NCBI RefSeq assembly: GCF_003129605.1
Contig: NZ_QBDX01000001.1
Coordinates: forward strand, 744,001 to 808,000
Source: Hyphobacterium indicum
Lineage (GTDB): Bacteria > Pseudomonadota > Alphaproteobacteria > Caulobacterales > Maricaulaceae
Length of the DNA: 64,000 nucleotides
Direction: 5' to 3'
The translations under genes and the position numbers were made by a program. Below, piece after piece: positions 44,963 through 52,841 of the stretch (within the stretch, counting starts at the first letter, position 1; each line of letters begins with the position of its first letter). The notes under the pieces are model-generated. The model saw only the letters and a program-made list of their open reading frames with translations. It was not told the DNA's origin and did no database searches.

Positions 44963-45003
44963 ACGGGGCCGCTTTCCACCACGGAGCGGCCCCGTATTTT
45001 TTT
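44963..45003 (+). terminator. Intrinsic terminator of flagellin 1
   Basis: An 11-base perfect stem (ACGGGGCCGCT and complement), 11-base loop, then ATTTTTTT. It begins six bases after the flagellin 1 stop and separates this gene from the flagellin 2-4 unit. Confidence 0.93.
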
Positions 45004-45043
45004 GAATCATTTGAATCGGTTAAACGCCGGGAATCTTTGACCG

Positions 45044-45095
45044 CCCGGCAGGAATTGCCCGCGGAAATCGCCCTTGCCCGGCAAAAATTTCCTGG
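45044..45095. promoter_or_regulatory. Pair of CCCGGCA sites upstream of flagellin 2
   Basis: CCCGGCAGGAATTGCCCG (45044-45061) and CCCGGCAAAAATTTCCTGG (45077-45095), about 90-140 bases before the sigma-54 promoter at 45184. FlbD/ftr-like by pattern. The 314-base gap 44957-45270 holds, in order, the terminator, these sites, an AT-rich stretch (about 45115-45170, possibly an IHF-bending region), the promoter and the leader hairpin. Confidence 0.5.
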
Positions 45096-45183
45096 TCCGA
45101 ATTCGATTCGTTTTCAGTGCAAGAATATTATTCTCAATAATTACAATCACTAAGGTAATTTCCTAATCTGGCTGCAACCTTTC

Positions 45184-45199
45184 TGGCCCCGCCCTTGCT
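45184..45199 (+). promoter_or_regulatory. Sigma-54 promoter of flagellin 2
   Basis: TGGCCCC-GCCC-TTGCT, two mismatches to TGGCACG-N4-TTGCW, correct phasing. Start expected near 45211, giving a leader of about 60 bases that contains the hairpin at 45227. Confidence 0.8.
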
Positions 45200-45226
45200 G
45201 GTACGTGACCGGGACAGAAGTCCCTG

Positions 45227-45241
45227 CTGGCAAAATGCCGG
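45227..45241 (+). promoter_or_regulatory. Leader hairpin of flagellin 2
   Basis: CTGGC-AAAAT-GCCGG, ending 29 bases before the GTG start and followed by a conserved CCAGAAAGGG...GGCCAAGAA ribosome-binding block shared with flagellins 3 and 4. One G-U pair where flagellin 4 has G-C. Candidate FlbT target. Confidence 0.68.
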
Positions 45242-45270
45242 TTGAACGACCAGAAAGGGAGGGCCAAGAA

Positions 45271-46098
45271 GTGGCTGCTACCATCAATACCAATGCGGGT
45301 GCGATGATCGCCCTGCAAAACCTGAACAAGACCAATATGGAGCTTGAGCAGGTCCAGACCCGGATCAATACCGGGCTCCAGATTTCCTCGGCAAAAGACA
45401 ATGGCGGCATCTATGCCATCGCCCAGTCCATGCGGGCTGATGTGGCAGGCTATCGCGCTGTCGGAAATTCGATCGATCTCGCCCAGTCCACTGTCGATGT
45501 GGCACTCGCGGCCGGCGAAGCCATCTCCGACATTCTGATCGAAATGAAGGAAAAGGCGCTGGCCGGAGCGGACTCATCCCTGGACGCCGCATCGCGGACC
45601 GCCCTCAATGCGGATTTCACGGCGCTGCGCGATCAGATCGCCACGATTGTCGCCAATGCCGAATTCAACGGCACCAATCTGATTTCCAATGGTGCGGGTG
45701 ATATCACCGCCCTTGCGAATGCCGATGGCTCCAACACCATAACCGTGCAGGCGGAAGACCTGTCGCTGACGGGCACGCAGCTGACCATCTCCGCCACCTC
45801 CTCTTTCGCGACCGCCACCCAGGCCGACAATATTGCCAGCCAGATCGGCACCTCGCTGGACAATCTCAATGCCTCTCTGGCACGCCTCGGGACCGGCTCC
45901 AAGTCGCTGGAAATCCACAACACCTTCATCAGCAAGCTTTCCGATGCGCTCGAAAAGGGCATCGGCAACCTCGTCGACGCGGACCTGGCCAAGGAAAGCG
46001 CCCGTCTCCAATCGCTGCAGGTCAAGCAGCAGCTGGGGATCCAGGCGCTGTCCATCGCCAATTCGGCACCGTCGGCGATCCTCGGATATTTCCGCTAA
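45271..46098 (+). CDS. Flagellin 2
   Basis: A 275-residue flagellin nearly identical in layout to flagellins 3 and 4 (N-terminal VAATINTNAGAMIALQNLNK, C-terminal SIANSAPSAILGYFR). It uses GTG where its two paralogues use ATG after the same GGCCAAGAA block, and has one extra residue (Ala-Ala for Ala). First gene of a three-flagellin tandem array with 101-102-base spacers, led by a sigma-54 promoter. Confidence 0.95.
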   Translation: MAATINTNAGAMIALQNLNKTNMELEQVQTRINTGLQISSAKDNGGIYAIAQSMRADVAGYRAVGNSIDLAQSTVDVALAAGEAISDILIEMKEKALAGADSSLDAASRTALNADFTALRDQIATIVANAEFNGTNLISNGAGDITALANADGSNTITVQAEDLSLTGTQLTISATSSFATATQADNIASQIGTSLDNLNASLARLGTGSKSLEIHNTFISKLSDALEKGIGNLVDADLAKESARLQSLQVKQQLGIQALSIANSAPSAILGYFR

Positions 46099-46153
46099 TT
46101 CAGCGGGATAGCAGAATTCGGTGAGGGGCAGAAGCGCCTCACCGGATAAACGG

Positions 46154-46170
46154 GCTGGCAAAACGCCGGC
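46154..46170 (+). promoter_or_regulatory. Leader hairpin of flagellin 3
   Basis: GCTGGC-AAAAC-GCCGGC, ending 30 bases before the ATG. Another hairpin with GGTGAGG/CCTCACC arms (46120-46143) lies just upstream. No convincing sigma-54 box was seen in this spacer. Confidence 0.66.
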
Positions 46171-46200
46171 TTTTGAAACCAGAATGGAAAGGGCCAAGAA

Positions 46201-47025
46201 ATGGCTACTATCAATACCAATGCGGGCGCGATGGTCGCTCTGCAGAACCTGAACAAGACCAATTCGGAGCTTGAGCAGGTTCAGACGCGGATCAATACCG
46301 GTCTCGCGGTATCTTCTGCCAAGGATAATGGCGGCATCTACGCCATCGCACAGTCCATGCGGGCTGATGTGGCAGGCTATCGCGCTGTCGGCAATTCGAT
46401 CGATCTCGCCGTTTCGACGGTCGATGTCGCTCTGGCCGCCGGTGAAGCGATCTCCGACATCCTGATCGAAATGAAGGAAAAGGCCCTTGCGGGTGCGGAT
46501 TCTTCCCTCGATACAGCGTCGCGTACCGCTCTGAACGAAGATTTCAAGGCGCTGCGGGATCAGATCAGCACCATCGTGTCGAACGCCGAGTTCAACGGCA
46601 CCAATCTGATCGACAACTCCGTCGCCAGCATCTCGGCTCTCGCCAATGCGGACGGCTCCAACACCATCACGGTGCTGGATGAAAACCTGTCGCTTGGCGG
46701 TGGCGTTGTGACAGTTGCGGCAACGGCGTCCTTCGGGACGGCTGCGGCTGCTAGCACACAAGCTACGGCAATCGCTACGTCTCTGGACAATCTGAACGCG
46801 TCTCTGGCGCGCCTCGGCACCGGCTCCAAGTCGCTGGAAATCCACAAGACGTTTGTCGGCAAGCTCTCTGATGCGCTCGAAAAGGGCATCGGCAATCTCG
46901 TTGATGCGGACCTGGCCAAGGAAAGTGCCCGTCTCCAATCGCTGCAGGTCAAGCAGCAGCTGGGGATTCAGGCGCTGTCCATCGCCAATTCGGCACCGTC
47001 AGCGATCCTCGGATACTTCCGCTAG
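46201..47025 (+). CDS. Flagellin 3
   Basis: 274 residues. N-terminal MATINTNAGAMVALQNLNKTNSELEQ and C-terminal SIANSAPSAILGYFR match flagellins 2 and 4; differences cluster in the middle (about 150-190: VASISALANADGSNTITVLDENLSLGG then a TAAAASTQATAI insertion). A recent tandem duplicate. It probably depends on read-through from the flagellin 2 promoter, as no separate promoter is evident. Confidence 0.96.
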   Translation: MATINTNAGAMVALQNLNKTNSELEQVQTRINTGLAVSSAKDNGGIYAIAQSMRADVAGYRAVGNSIDLAVSTVDVALAAGEAISDILIEMKEKALAGADSSLDTASRTALNEDFKALRDQISTIVSNAEFNGTNLIDNSVASISALANADGSNTITVLDENLSLGGGVVTVAATASFGTAAAASTQATAIATSLDNLNASLARLGTGSKSLEIHKTFVGKLSDALEKGIGNLVDADLAKESARLQSLQVKQQLGIQALSIANSAPSAILGYFR

Positions 47026-47080
47026 TCCAGCGGAAGGGTGGGAATTCGGTGAACGGGCAAACCCCGTGACCGGATAAAAG

Positions 47081-47097
47081 GCCGGCAAAATGCCGGC
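47081..47097 (+). promoter_or_regulatory. Leader hairpin of flagellin 4
   Basis: GCCGGC-AAAAT-GCCGGC, six perfect pairs, ending 29 bases before the ATG, again followed by the CCAGAAAGGG...GGCCAAGAA block. An upstream ACGGG/CCCGT hairpin matches the position of that in the previous spacer with a different sequence. Confidence 0.68.
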
Positions 47098-47126
47098 GAC
47101 ATGACCAGAAAGGGAAAGGCCAAGAA

Positions 47127-47951
47127 ATGGCTACTATCAACACGAATGCGGGCGCAATGATCGCCCTGCAAAACCTGAACAAGACCAATATGGAATTGGA
47201 ACAGGTCCAGACACGGATCAATACCGGCCTCGCGGTCGGATCGGCAAAGGATAATGGCGGCATCTTCGCCATTGCCCAGTCGATGCGTGCCGATGTGGCA
47301 GGCTATCGTGCCGTGGGTAACTCCATCGACCTTGCCGTATCCACTGTGGATGTGGCCCTGGCCGGTGGCGAGGCTCTGTCCGACATGCTCGTCGAGATGA
47401 AGGAAAAGGCGCTGGCTGCGGCTGATACTTCACTCGATGCCGCTTCGCGGACAGCGTTGAATGCTGACTTCACGGCTATGCGGGATCAGCTGAAAACGAT
47501 CATCGCCAACGCCGAGTTCAACGGCACCAACCTGATCGATGGTTCGACCACCGGCATTTCGGCTCTGGCCAATGCCGACGGCTCGAACAACATCACGGTT
47601 GCGGACGAGGATTTGTCGCTTGCCGGTTCGGTCGTCACGATCGCAACCAATGCGTCCTTCTCGACCGCCACCCAGGCTAGCAACATTGCCAGCCAGATCG
47701 GGACGTCACTGGATAACCTGAATGCGTCTCTGGCGCGTCTGGGTACGGGCTCCACATCGCTCGAAATCCACAAGACGTTTGTTGGCAAGCTGTCGGATGC
47801 CCTGGAACGGGGTATCGGCAATCTCGTCGACGCGGATCTTGCCAAGGAAAGTGCCCGCCTCCAGTCACTGCAGGTCAAGCAGCAGCTGGGCATCCAGGCG
47901 CTCTCCATCGCAAACTCTGCGCCGTCAGCGATCCTCGGATACTTCCGTTAA
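47127..47951 (+). CDS. Flagellin 4
   Basis: 274 residues, third member of the tandem set, same termini as flagellins 2 and 3 and the same short middle domain (about 145-190). It differs at scattered positions (AVGSAKDNGGIFAIAQ; LAGGEALSDMLVEMKEK; STSLEIHKTF). A near-perfect 12-base hairpin (GGGTGGCCGGAA/TTCCGGTCACCC, 47963-48001) follows the gene without a T-run. Confidence 0.96.
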   Translation: MATINTNAGAMIALQNLNKTNMELEQVQTRINTGLAVGSAKDNGGIFAIAQSMRADVAGYRAVGNSIDLAVSTVDVALAGGEALSDMLVEMKEKALAAADTSLDAASRTALNADFTAMRDQLKTIIANAEFNGTNLIDGSTTGISALANADGSNNITVADEDLSLAGSVVTIATNASFSTATQASNIASQIGTSLDNLNASLARLGTGSTSLEIHKTFVGKLSDALERGIGNLVDADLAKESARLQSLQVKQQLGIQALSIANSAPSAILGYFR

Positions 47952-47962
47952 TCGCGGGATTC

Positions 47963-48001
47963 GGGTGGCCGGAATTGAAGGGGTTCCGTTCCGGTCACCC
48001 A
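47963..48001 (+). terminator. Strong hairpin after flagellin 4
   Basis: Arms GGGTGGCCGGAA and TTCCGGTCACCC pair at 11 of 12 positions around a 14-base loop. No T-run follows, so it is either a weak/Rho-assisted terminator or an mRNA-stabilising end for the flagellin 2-4 transcript. Confidence 0.5.
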
Positions 48002-48069
48002 CCCCCCGATAAGGGAAGCTGTCCGTTCAGATAAGGAGGTGTGGGCGGAGAACCCGCTTGCAACCCGGA

Positions 48070-48429
48070 ATGAACGAGCTGATCAAGAGTGTAACATCGT
48101 CGGCCCCGGCCGCCTTTTCCGGCCTGCCAATGGCCTCTGTCCCGATCCGCGAAGTCTCGCCCGGCGGCGAACGCGAAGCGGACAGCAAGGACGGTTCAAA
48201 ACCGCCCTCGCGGGACGAGCTGGAGGCTTCCATCGACAAGCTGGCCGAAACCGCCTTTGCCGAGTCCCGCCTCGCCATCGAGAAGAATGAGGCGGCGGGC
48301 GTATTCGTCTATCGCCTGATCGACAGCCAGAATGGCAGTGTGATCCGCCAGTGGCCGTCCGAGGAATTCCTGGCTTTGCGCGAATATCTGCGCTCCAGGC
48401 AGGGCGGTCTCGTCGACGAACGCATCTGA
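48070..48429 (+). CDS. flaG: Flagellar protein FlaG
   Basis: A 119-residue FlaG-family protein. A Ser/Pro-rich N-terminal half is followed by the conserved FlaG domain (ESRLAIEKNEAAGVFVYRLIDSQNGSVIRQWPSEEFLALREYLRSRQG). FlaG proteins affect filament length or flagellin assembly. The start is uncertain: ATG 48070 lacks a clear ribosome-binding site while AAGGAGG lies at 48033-48039; TTG 48058 is the in-frame alternative. Placed between flagellins 4 and 5. Confidence 0.85.
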   Translation: MNELIKSVTSSAPAAFSGLPMASVPIREVSPGGEREADSKDGSKPPSRDELEASIDKLAETAFAESRLAIEKNEAAGVFVYRLIDSQNGSVIRQWPSEEFLALREYLRSRQGGLVDERI

Positions 48430-48434
48430 GCCGT

Positions 48435-48489
48435 GCCGCCCGGCAAAAGGCGGCCCATCTGGCGTATATCAGCCCGGCAAAAATGACCG
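48435..48489. promoter_or_regulatory. Pair of CCCGGCA sites upstream of flagellin 5
   Basis: CCCGGCAAAAGGCGG (48439-48453), itself inside a GCCGCC/GGCGGC hairpin after flaG, and CCCGGCAAAAATGACCG (48473-48489), 70-120 bases before the sigma-54 promoter. Same pattern and distance as for flagellins 1 and 2. Confidence 0.5.
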
Positions 48490-48558
48490 TGTGGCTGGAC
48501 AGGAAAATTGCGCCCTCAATTACCCATTGAAATATAACGTATAATTTCCAGCCTGCTT

Positions 48559-48574
48559 CGGCACGCTGTTTGCG
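48559..48574 (+). promoter_or_regulatory. Sigma-54 promoter of flagellin 5
   Basis: CGGCACG-CTGT-TTGCG, near-perfect TGGCACG-N4-TTGCW with correct phasing. Start expected near 48586, 56 bases before the ATG. Confidence 0.85.
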
Positions 48575-48641
48575 ACCCTGATGTCGAACTCCGGGTGAAT
48601 TGTCTCCCGGCCCGTCCGAAGGACATCAAAAGGGGAACCGC

Positions 48642-49478
48642 ATGACCCTCTCTATTCATACCAACGCCGCGGCCATGGTCGCGTTGCAGAATCTCAACAA
48701 GACCAATGATCAGCTCGCTGACGTACAGACCAAGCTGAACACCGGCCTCCGCGTCGGCGGTGCCAAGGATAACGCGTCTGTCTATGCCGTGGCGCAGGGC
48801 ATGCGTTCGGATATCCGCGGCCTGTCGGCGGTGCAGACCAGCCTCGACCGTTCGGTCTCGATCGCCGATGTGGCGCTGGCGGCCGGCGAAGCCATATCCG
48901 ATCTTCTGGTGCAGATGCGTGAAAAGGCGACTGCAGCGATGGACCCGTCCATCGATACCTTCTCGCGTCAGGCCTATGATGCCGACTTCAAGGCGCTGAT
49001 CGATCAGGTCTCGGTCATTCTCCAGAATGCCGAATTTGACGGCGCAAACATTCTCAATGGCTCCATTACGGGCGGGATTAACTTCCTGGCGGATGCCGAT
49101 GCCTCGCGCTCTATTACCTTGCGCTCTCAGGATCTCAGCCTTTCCGGTTCGATCATTACCCTGGCTAATAATGCAAGTCTCGGAACGGTATCGCTGGCCA
49201 GTGCTGTCAACTCGCAGATCCAGGCCAGCCTCGACAATGTCAATCAGGCGCTCGCAAATATGGGTTCGGACGCCAAGAAGATGGAAGCCCATCGCGGCTT
49301 TGTCGGCAAGCTGATGGATGCCCTCACCCAAGGTGTTGGCAATCTGGTCGATGCCGACCTGGCCAAGGAAAGCGCGCGATTGCAGGCCTTGCAGGTCAAG
49401 CAGCAGTTGGGCGTGCAGGCGCTCTCCATCGCCAACTCCCAGCCCCAGATCATCCTCAACCTGCTCAATGGCGGTTAG
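48642..49478 (+). CDS. Flagellin 5 (divergent)
   Basis: A 278-residue flagellin with conserved termini (MTLSIHTNAAAMVALQNLNKTN; DADLAKESARLQALQVKQQLGVQALSIAN) but a clearly divergent body (KDNASVYAVAQGMRSDIRGLSAVQTS; VSVILQNAEFDGANILNG) and a different C-terminal tail (QPQIILNLLNGG). It is the most distant of the five, like the minor hook-proximal flagellins of Caulobacter. Own sigma-54 promoter; its leader lacks the AAAAY-loop hairpin. AAAAGGGG precedes the ATG. Confidence 0.95.
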   Translation: MTLSIHTNAAAMVALQNLNKTNDQLADVQTKLNTGLRVGGAKDNASVYAVAQGMRSDIRGLSAVQTSLDRSVSIADVALAAGEAISDLLVQMREKATAAMDPSIDTFSRQAYDADFKALIDQVSVILQNAEFDGANILNGSITGGINFLADADASRSITLRSQDLSLSGSIITLANNASLGTVSLASAVNSQIQASLDNVNQALANMGSDAKKMEAHRGFVGKLMDALTQGVGNLVDADLAKESARLQALQVKQQLGVQALSIANSQPQIILNLLNGG

Positions 49479-49507
49479 CCGGTCCCGGCATGATCATGCG
49501 GAAAACA

Positions 49508-49537
49508 GGCGGCGGGCTCCGGCTCGCCGCTTTTTTT
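49508..49537 (+). terminator. Intrinsic terminator of flagellin 5
   Basis: GCGGCG...CGCCGC stem with GC-rich loop followed by seven Ts, 30 bases after the stop. It separates the flagellin from the pse operon that starts 27 bases later. Confidence 0.87.
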
Positions 49538-49564
49538 ATGGGCGACTCAGCGCAAATATGACGC

Positions 49565-50731
49565 ATGACCGCGCGCTTTTTGCCCTATGGCCGTCAATCC
49601 GTTGATCAGGCCGATATCGATGCGGTGATCCGCGTCCTGAAGTCTGACTATCTGACCACCGGCCCGGAAATCGAAAAATTCGAGACCGCCCTGTGTGCGG
49701 CGACCGGCGCAGGAGAAGCGGTCGCCTGTTCCAATGGCACCACGGCCCTGCATCTGGCGCTGGCAGCCCTCGGTGTGGGGGAAGGCGATCTCTGCATCGT
49801 GCCGACCATCACCTTCATGGCGACCGCCAATGCCGTGCGCTATTGCGGCGGCCGGGTGATATTCGCGGATGTTGACCCGGAGACAGGCCTGATGACCCGC
49901 GCCACCCTGGCCGATGCGATGGCGCGCGCCGATGGACCGGTGAAGACTGTCCTGCCCGTGCATCTCGGCGGGCAGAGCTGCGACATGGCGGCGATTGCCG
50001 ATCTGGCCCGCGACGCCGGTGCGGTCATCGTCGAGGACAGCTGCCACGCGCTCGGCTCAGAACGCAGCGGCGGCCGGGTGGGTGATGGCCGCTATGCGGA
50101 TGCCGCGACCTTCTCCTTCCATCCGGTCAAGACGATTGCCGCAGGGGAGGGTGGGGCGGTCACCACCAATGATGCCGCACTCGCCGAAAAGATGCGCCGC
50201 CTCCGCAGTCATGGCGTGACACGCAACCGCGCGGAATTCATCGGCGACCCGTCAGAACCCTGGCGTCAGGAATTTCATGATCTGGGCTGGAATTACCGGC
50301 TGCCGGATCTGTGCGCAGCGCTGGCCCGGTCGCAATTGTCGAAGCTGGATGAATTTGCGGCGCGCCGCCGCGCCATGGCGGACATTTATGATCATTCCCT
50401 CGGCCGGTTGGGCGGGCATATCCGGCCCGCCGCCCGGATGCCGGACCAGTCACCCTGCTGGCACCTCTATGTTGCGCTGATCGATTTTGACGCCTTCGGA
50501 ACGACCCGCACGGACGTGATGAATGCGCTGCACGAACGCGGTATCGGCACCCAGGTGCATTATATCCCGGGCCACAGCCAGAAGATCTATGATGACCCCC
50601 GCCATTTTCCGGGTGCGGAAAGCTGGTACCAGCGCTGCCTCACCCTGCCGCTTTTCTATGGCATGACCGATGAAGAGGTTCACCGTGTCGTCCGCGCTCT
50701 CAGCGATGTGCTGGGTCTGCGCGCGTTATGA
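49565..50731 (+). CDS. pseC: UDP-4-keto-sugar aminotransferase, PseC
   Basis: A 388-residue DegT/DnrJ/EryC1-family PLP enzyme. N-terminal FLPYGRQSVDQADIDAVIRVLKSDYLTTGPEIEKFE and the PLP-lysine context ATFSFHPVKTIAAGEGGAVTT are those of PseC, which aminates the C4-keto product of PseB to make UDP-4-amino-4,6-dideoxy-L-AltNAc. First gene of an eight-gene operon; its stop overlaps pseG by four bases. Other sugar aminotransferases (LegC-like) are possible but the gene order favours PseC. Confidence 0.92.
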   Translation: MTARFLPYGRQSVDQADIDAVIRVLKSDYLTTGPEIEKFETALCAATGAGEAVACSNGTTALHLALAALGVGEGDLCIVPTITFMATANAVRYCGGRVIFADVDPETGLMTRATLADAMARADGPVKTVLPVHLGGQSCDMAAIADLARDAGAVIVEDSCHALGSERSGGRVGDGRYADAATFSFHPVKTIAAGEGGAVTTNDAALAEKMRRLRSHGVTRNRAEFIGDPSEPWRQEFHDLGWNYRLPDLCAALARSQLSKLDEFAARRRAMADIYDHSLGRLGGHIRPAARMPDQSPCWHLYVALIDFDAFGTTRTDVMNALHERGIGTQVHYIPGHSQKIYDDPRHFPGAESWYQRCLTLPLFYGMTDEEVHRVVRALSDVLGLRAL

Positions 50732-51717
50732 TCTGGCTGCGCTGCAAGGCCGGGCTGGACATCGGCACCGGCCATGCCGTGCGCTGCCTTGCGCTCGCCA
50801 GAGCCATTACGGCAGAAGGTGGTGAAGCCGGCATTGTCCTGGACACGGATAAAACTGCTTTTTTGGCGCAAGCGGATGACGCCGGTATCCCGGCATTGAC
50901 GGTTTCGCCGCGGGAACATCTGGCCGATGAAGTGACAGAATTCCCGCCGGGACCCGTCGTGTTGGACCTCTCGAACCCGCTCCTGCTGGATCAGCTCTCA
51001 GGCCTCGTCGCGGAACTGCAGTCACAAGGCCGCAGAACAGCCCTCATCGACGGGCTGGGTGAAGAAGCCTATGCTGGCCTGGCCCGGCCAGATCTCGTGA
51101 TCACCCCCTATATCGGGGCCGAAGCCGGAACGCCGCGCCTGGCACATCGCTGGATCGGCGGCGGGGAATATGCCGTGCTTGGCCCGGAATATGAGACAGC
51201 ACCAACACCTCTGGACCGGCGCGAGGGCGTGCTGGTCATGCTGTCAGGGTCAGACCCCTGGCATCTCACGGAACGGGTGATCGGCGCTTTACCGGATCAA
51301 GGCCCGGGATTGCGTATCGTCATCGGTAATTCCATTCCGCATGATCGCGGGCTGAAACTGGCTGCCGCGGCCGAGGCCATAGGGGCCAGCCCCCTCATGG
51401 CACCCGAAAGCCTGTTTGATCATTTCAATGCGGCACGAGCCTGCATTCTCGGGCCCGGCCTGGCCAAATATGAGGCCGCGGCGACCGGCACGCCTTGCGT
51501 CATTGTCTGCCCGGATGACCGCCATGCGGACCTGCAATCGGCCTTCATTCATGCGGGGCTGGGGCATCTTGTAAATGCAGCCCGATCGGACTTTTGCGGA
51601 AATTTGAAATCCGCGCTTGAGGCGGCCTTGCAGGACCACCCGGCGCACCCCGGTCCGGTGGACGGGCAGGGCGCACGGCGTGTGGCCCGTGAGCTCCTGC
51701 GCACATTTGGCGAGTAA
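50728..51717 (+). CDS. pseG: UDP-2,4-diacetamido-trideoxy-altropyranose hydrolase, PseG
   Basis: A 329-residue GT-B fold hydrolase: the glycine-rich catalytic loop GTGHAVRC (13-20, with the key His16), C-terminal nucleotide-binding LSGSDPWHLTERV and GLAKYEAAATGTPCVIV. It removes UDP from the diacetamido sugar. Its ATG overlaps the pseC stop (ATGA). A gap of 50 bases before pseI is the only real break in the operon. Confidence 0.9.
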   Translation: MIWLRCKAGLDIGTGHAVRCLALARAITAEGGEAGIVLDTDKTAFLAQADDAGIPALTVSPREHLADEVTEFPPGPVVLDLSNPLLLDQLSGLVAELQSQGRRTALIDGLGEEAYAGLARPDLVITPYIGAEAGTPRLAHRWIGGGEYAVLGPEYETAPTPLDRREGVLVMLSGSDPWHLTERVIGALPDQGPGLRIVIGNSIPHDRGLKLAAAAEAIGASPLMAPESLFDHFNAARACILGPGLAKYEAAATGTPCVIVCPDDRHADLQSAFIHAGLGHLVNAARSDFCGNLKSALEAALQDHPAHPGPVDGQGARRVARELLRTFGE

Positions 51718-51767
51718 TCGTTAAGACGAATCGCGGGAAGCTGCGGCCAAGCTATCGGACCCGTTTT

Positions 51768-52841
51768 ATGTCTTCGAACCCGGCCCTGCCCAGATCCGCC
51801 TTCGCCATTGCCGGCCGCGGCATTGGTGATGGTCACCCGCCCTATGTGATCGCTGAAGTATCCGGCAATCATAACAAGGAGTTGGGCAAAGCCTTGAAGA
51901 TGATCGAGGTGGCCGCCGAGTGCGGCGCCGATGCCGTCAAATTCCAGACCTACACCGCCGACAGCCTGACGCTGCCCAGCAACAAGCCGGATTTCCAGAT
52001 TACGGCCGGCACCTGGGCGGGCTGGAATCTGCACGAACTCTACCAGGAAGCGGCGACGCCCTATGAGTGGTTTCCGGCGCTGTTCGATCATGGCCGGGCC
52101 ATGGGCATCACCGTCTTTTCCTCGCCCTTTGACAATGAGGCGGTGGACCTCCTCGAAGGGCTGGAGGCTCCGGCATACAAGATTGCCTCCAACGAGTTTA
52201 CCGACTGGCCGCTGATCCGCCGCACGGCACAAACCGGCAAGCCGGTCATTCTCTCGACCGGCACGGCGAGCCTTCAGGAAGTCGGCGATACCGTCCGGTT
52301 TCTGGAAGGCGAGGGCGTCACCGATTACGCCCTGCTGCATTGTGTCAGTGCCTATCCCGCGCCCATGAACAGTGCCCATATGCGCAATATCACCGCCCTG
52401 CGGGATCAGTTTCCGGTGCCGATCGGTTTTTCTGATCATACGCTGGACATCACCGCCCCCATCGTGGCGGCGGCGCTCGGTGCGGCCATTATCGAGAAAC
52501 ATTTCGTGCTCGACCGATCGGAGGGCGGACCGGATTCCTCTTTCGCCATCGAACCGTTCGAACTGAAACGCCTGTGCGAAACCGTGCGCGATGCGCATGC
52601 CGCCATGGGCGGTCCGCAATTCGGTTTGAAAGAGGCGGAGACAAAATCACCCATCTACCGCCGTCATTTCTATGCCACGCGCGACATTGCGGCGGGCGAG
52701 ATCATCGGGCCGGACAATGTGAAGGCTATTCGCGCCCGCAAGGGCATCGCCGCGCGGGAATTTGAACGCCTCTTCGGGGCGAAAGCCGCGTCTGCGATTG
52801 CGGCGCACGAACCCGTCACCTGGGAGGCGGTCGATGAGTGA
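51768..52841 (+). CDS. pseI: Pseudaminic acid synthase, PseI
   Basis: A 357-residue NeuB-family enzyme condensing the hexose with phosphoenolpyruvate. TIM-barrel: PYVIAEVSGNHNKELGKALKMIEVAAECGADAVKFQTY, KIASNEFTDWPLIRRTAQTGKPVILSTG, IEKHFVLDRSEGGPDSSFAIEP; C-terminal SAF antifreeze-like domain (about 290-350; ATRDIAAGEIIGPDNVKAIRARKG). The short WAGWNLHELYQEAATPYEW segment matches Pse rather than Neu synthases. It overlaps the next gene by eight bases. Confidence 0.92.
   Translation: MSSNPALPRSAFAIAGRGIGDGHPPYVIAEVSGNHNKELGKALKMIEVAAECGADAVKFQTYTADSLTLPSNKPDFQITAGTWAGWNLHELYQEAATPYEWFPALFDHGRAMGITVFSSPFDNEAVDLLEGLEAPAYKIASNEFTDWPLIRRTAQTGKPVILSTGTASLQEVGDTVRFLEGEGVTDYALLHCVSAYPAPMNSAHMRNITALRDQFPVPIGFSDHTLDITAPIVAAALGAAIIEKHFVLDRSEGGPDSSFAIEPFELKRLCETVRDAHAAMGGPQFGLKEAETKSPIYRRHFYATRDIAAGEIIGPDNVKAIRARKGIAAREFERLFGAKAASAIAAHEPVTWEAVDE

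Noticed and set aside
46154-46170. Sigma-54 promoters before flagellins 3 and 4 (GG and GC at 12-base spacing in the leader hairpins)
   Set aside because: The -12 TTGC is CGGC and the sequence is better explained as the conserved hairpin; the match is a by-product of the stem.
45574-46938. 454-residue open frame on the minus strand across flagellins 2 and 3
   Set aside because: A mirror of two near-identical flagellin genes, so the frame repeats itself; no ribosome-binding site or recognisable family.
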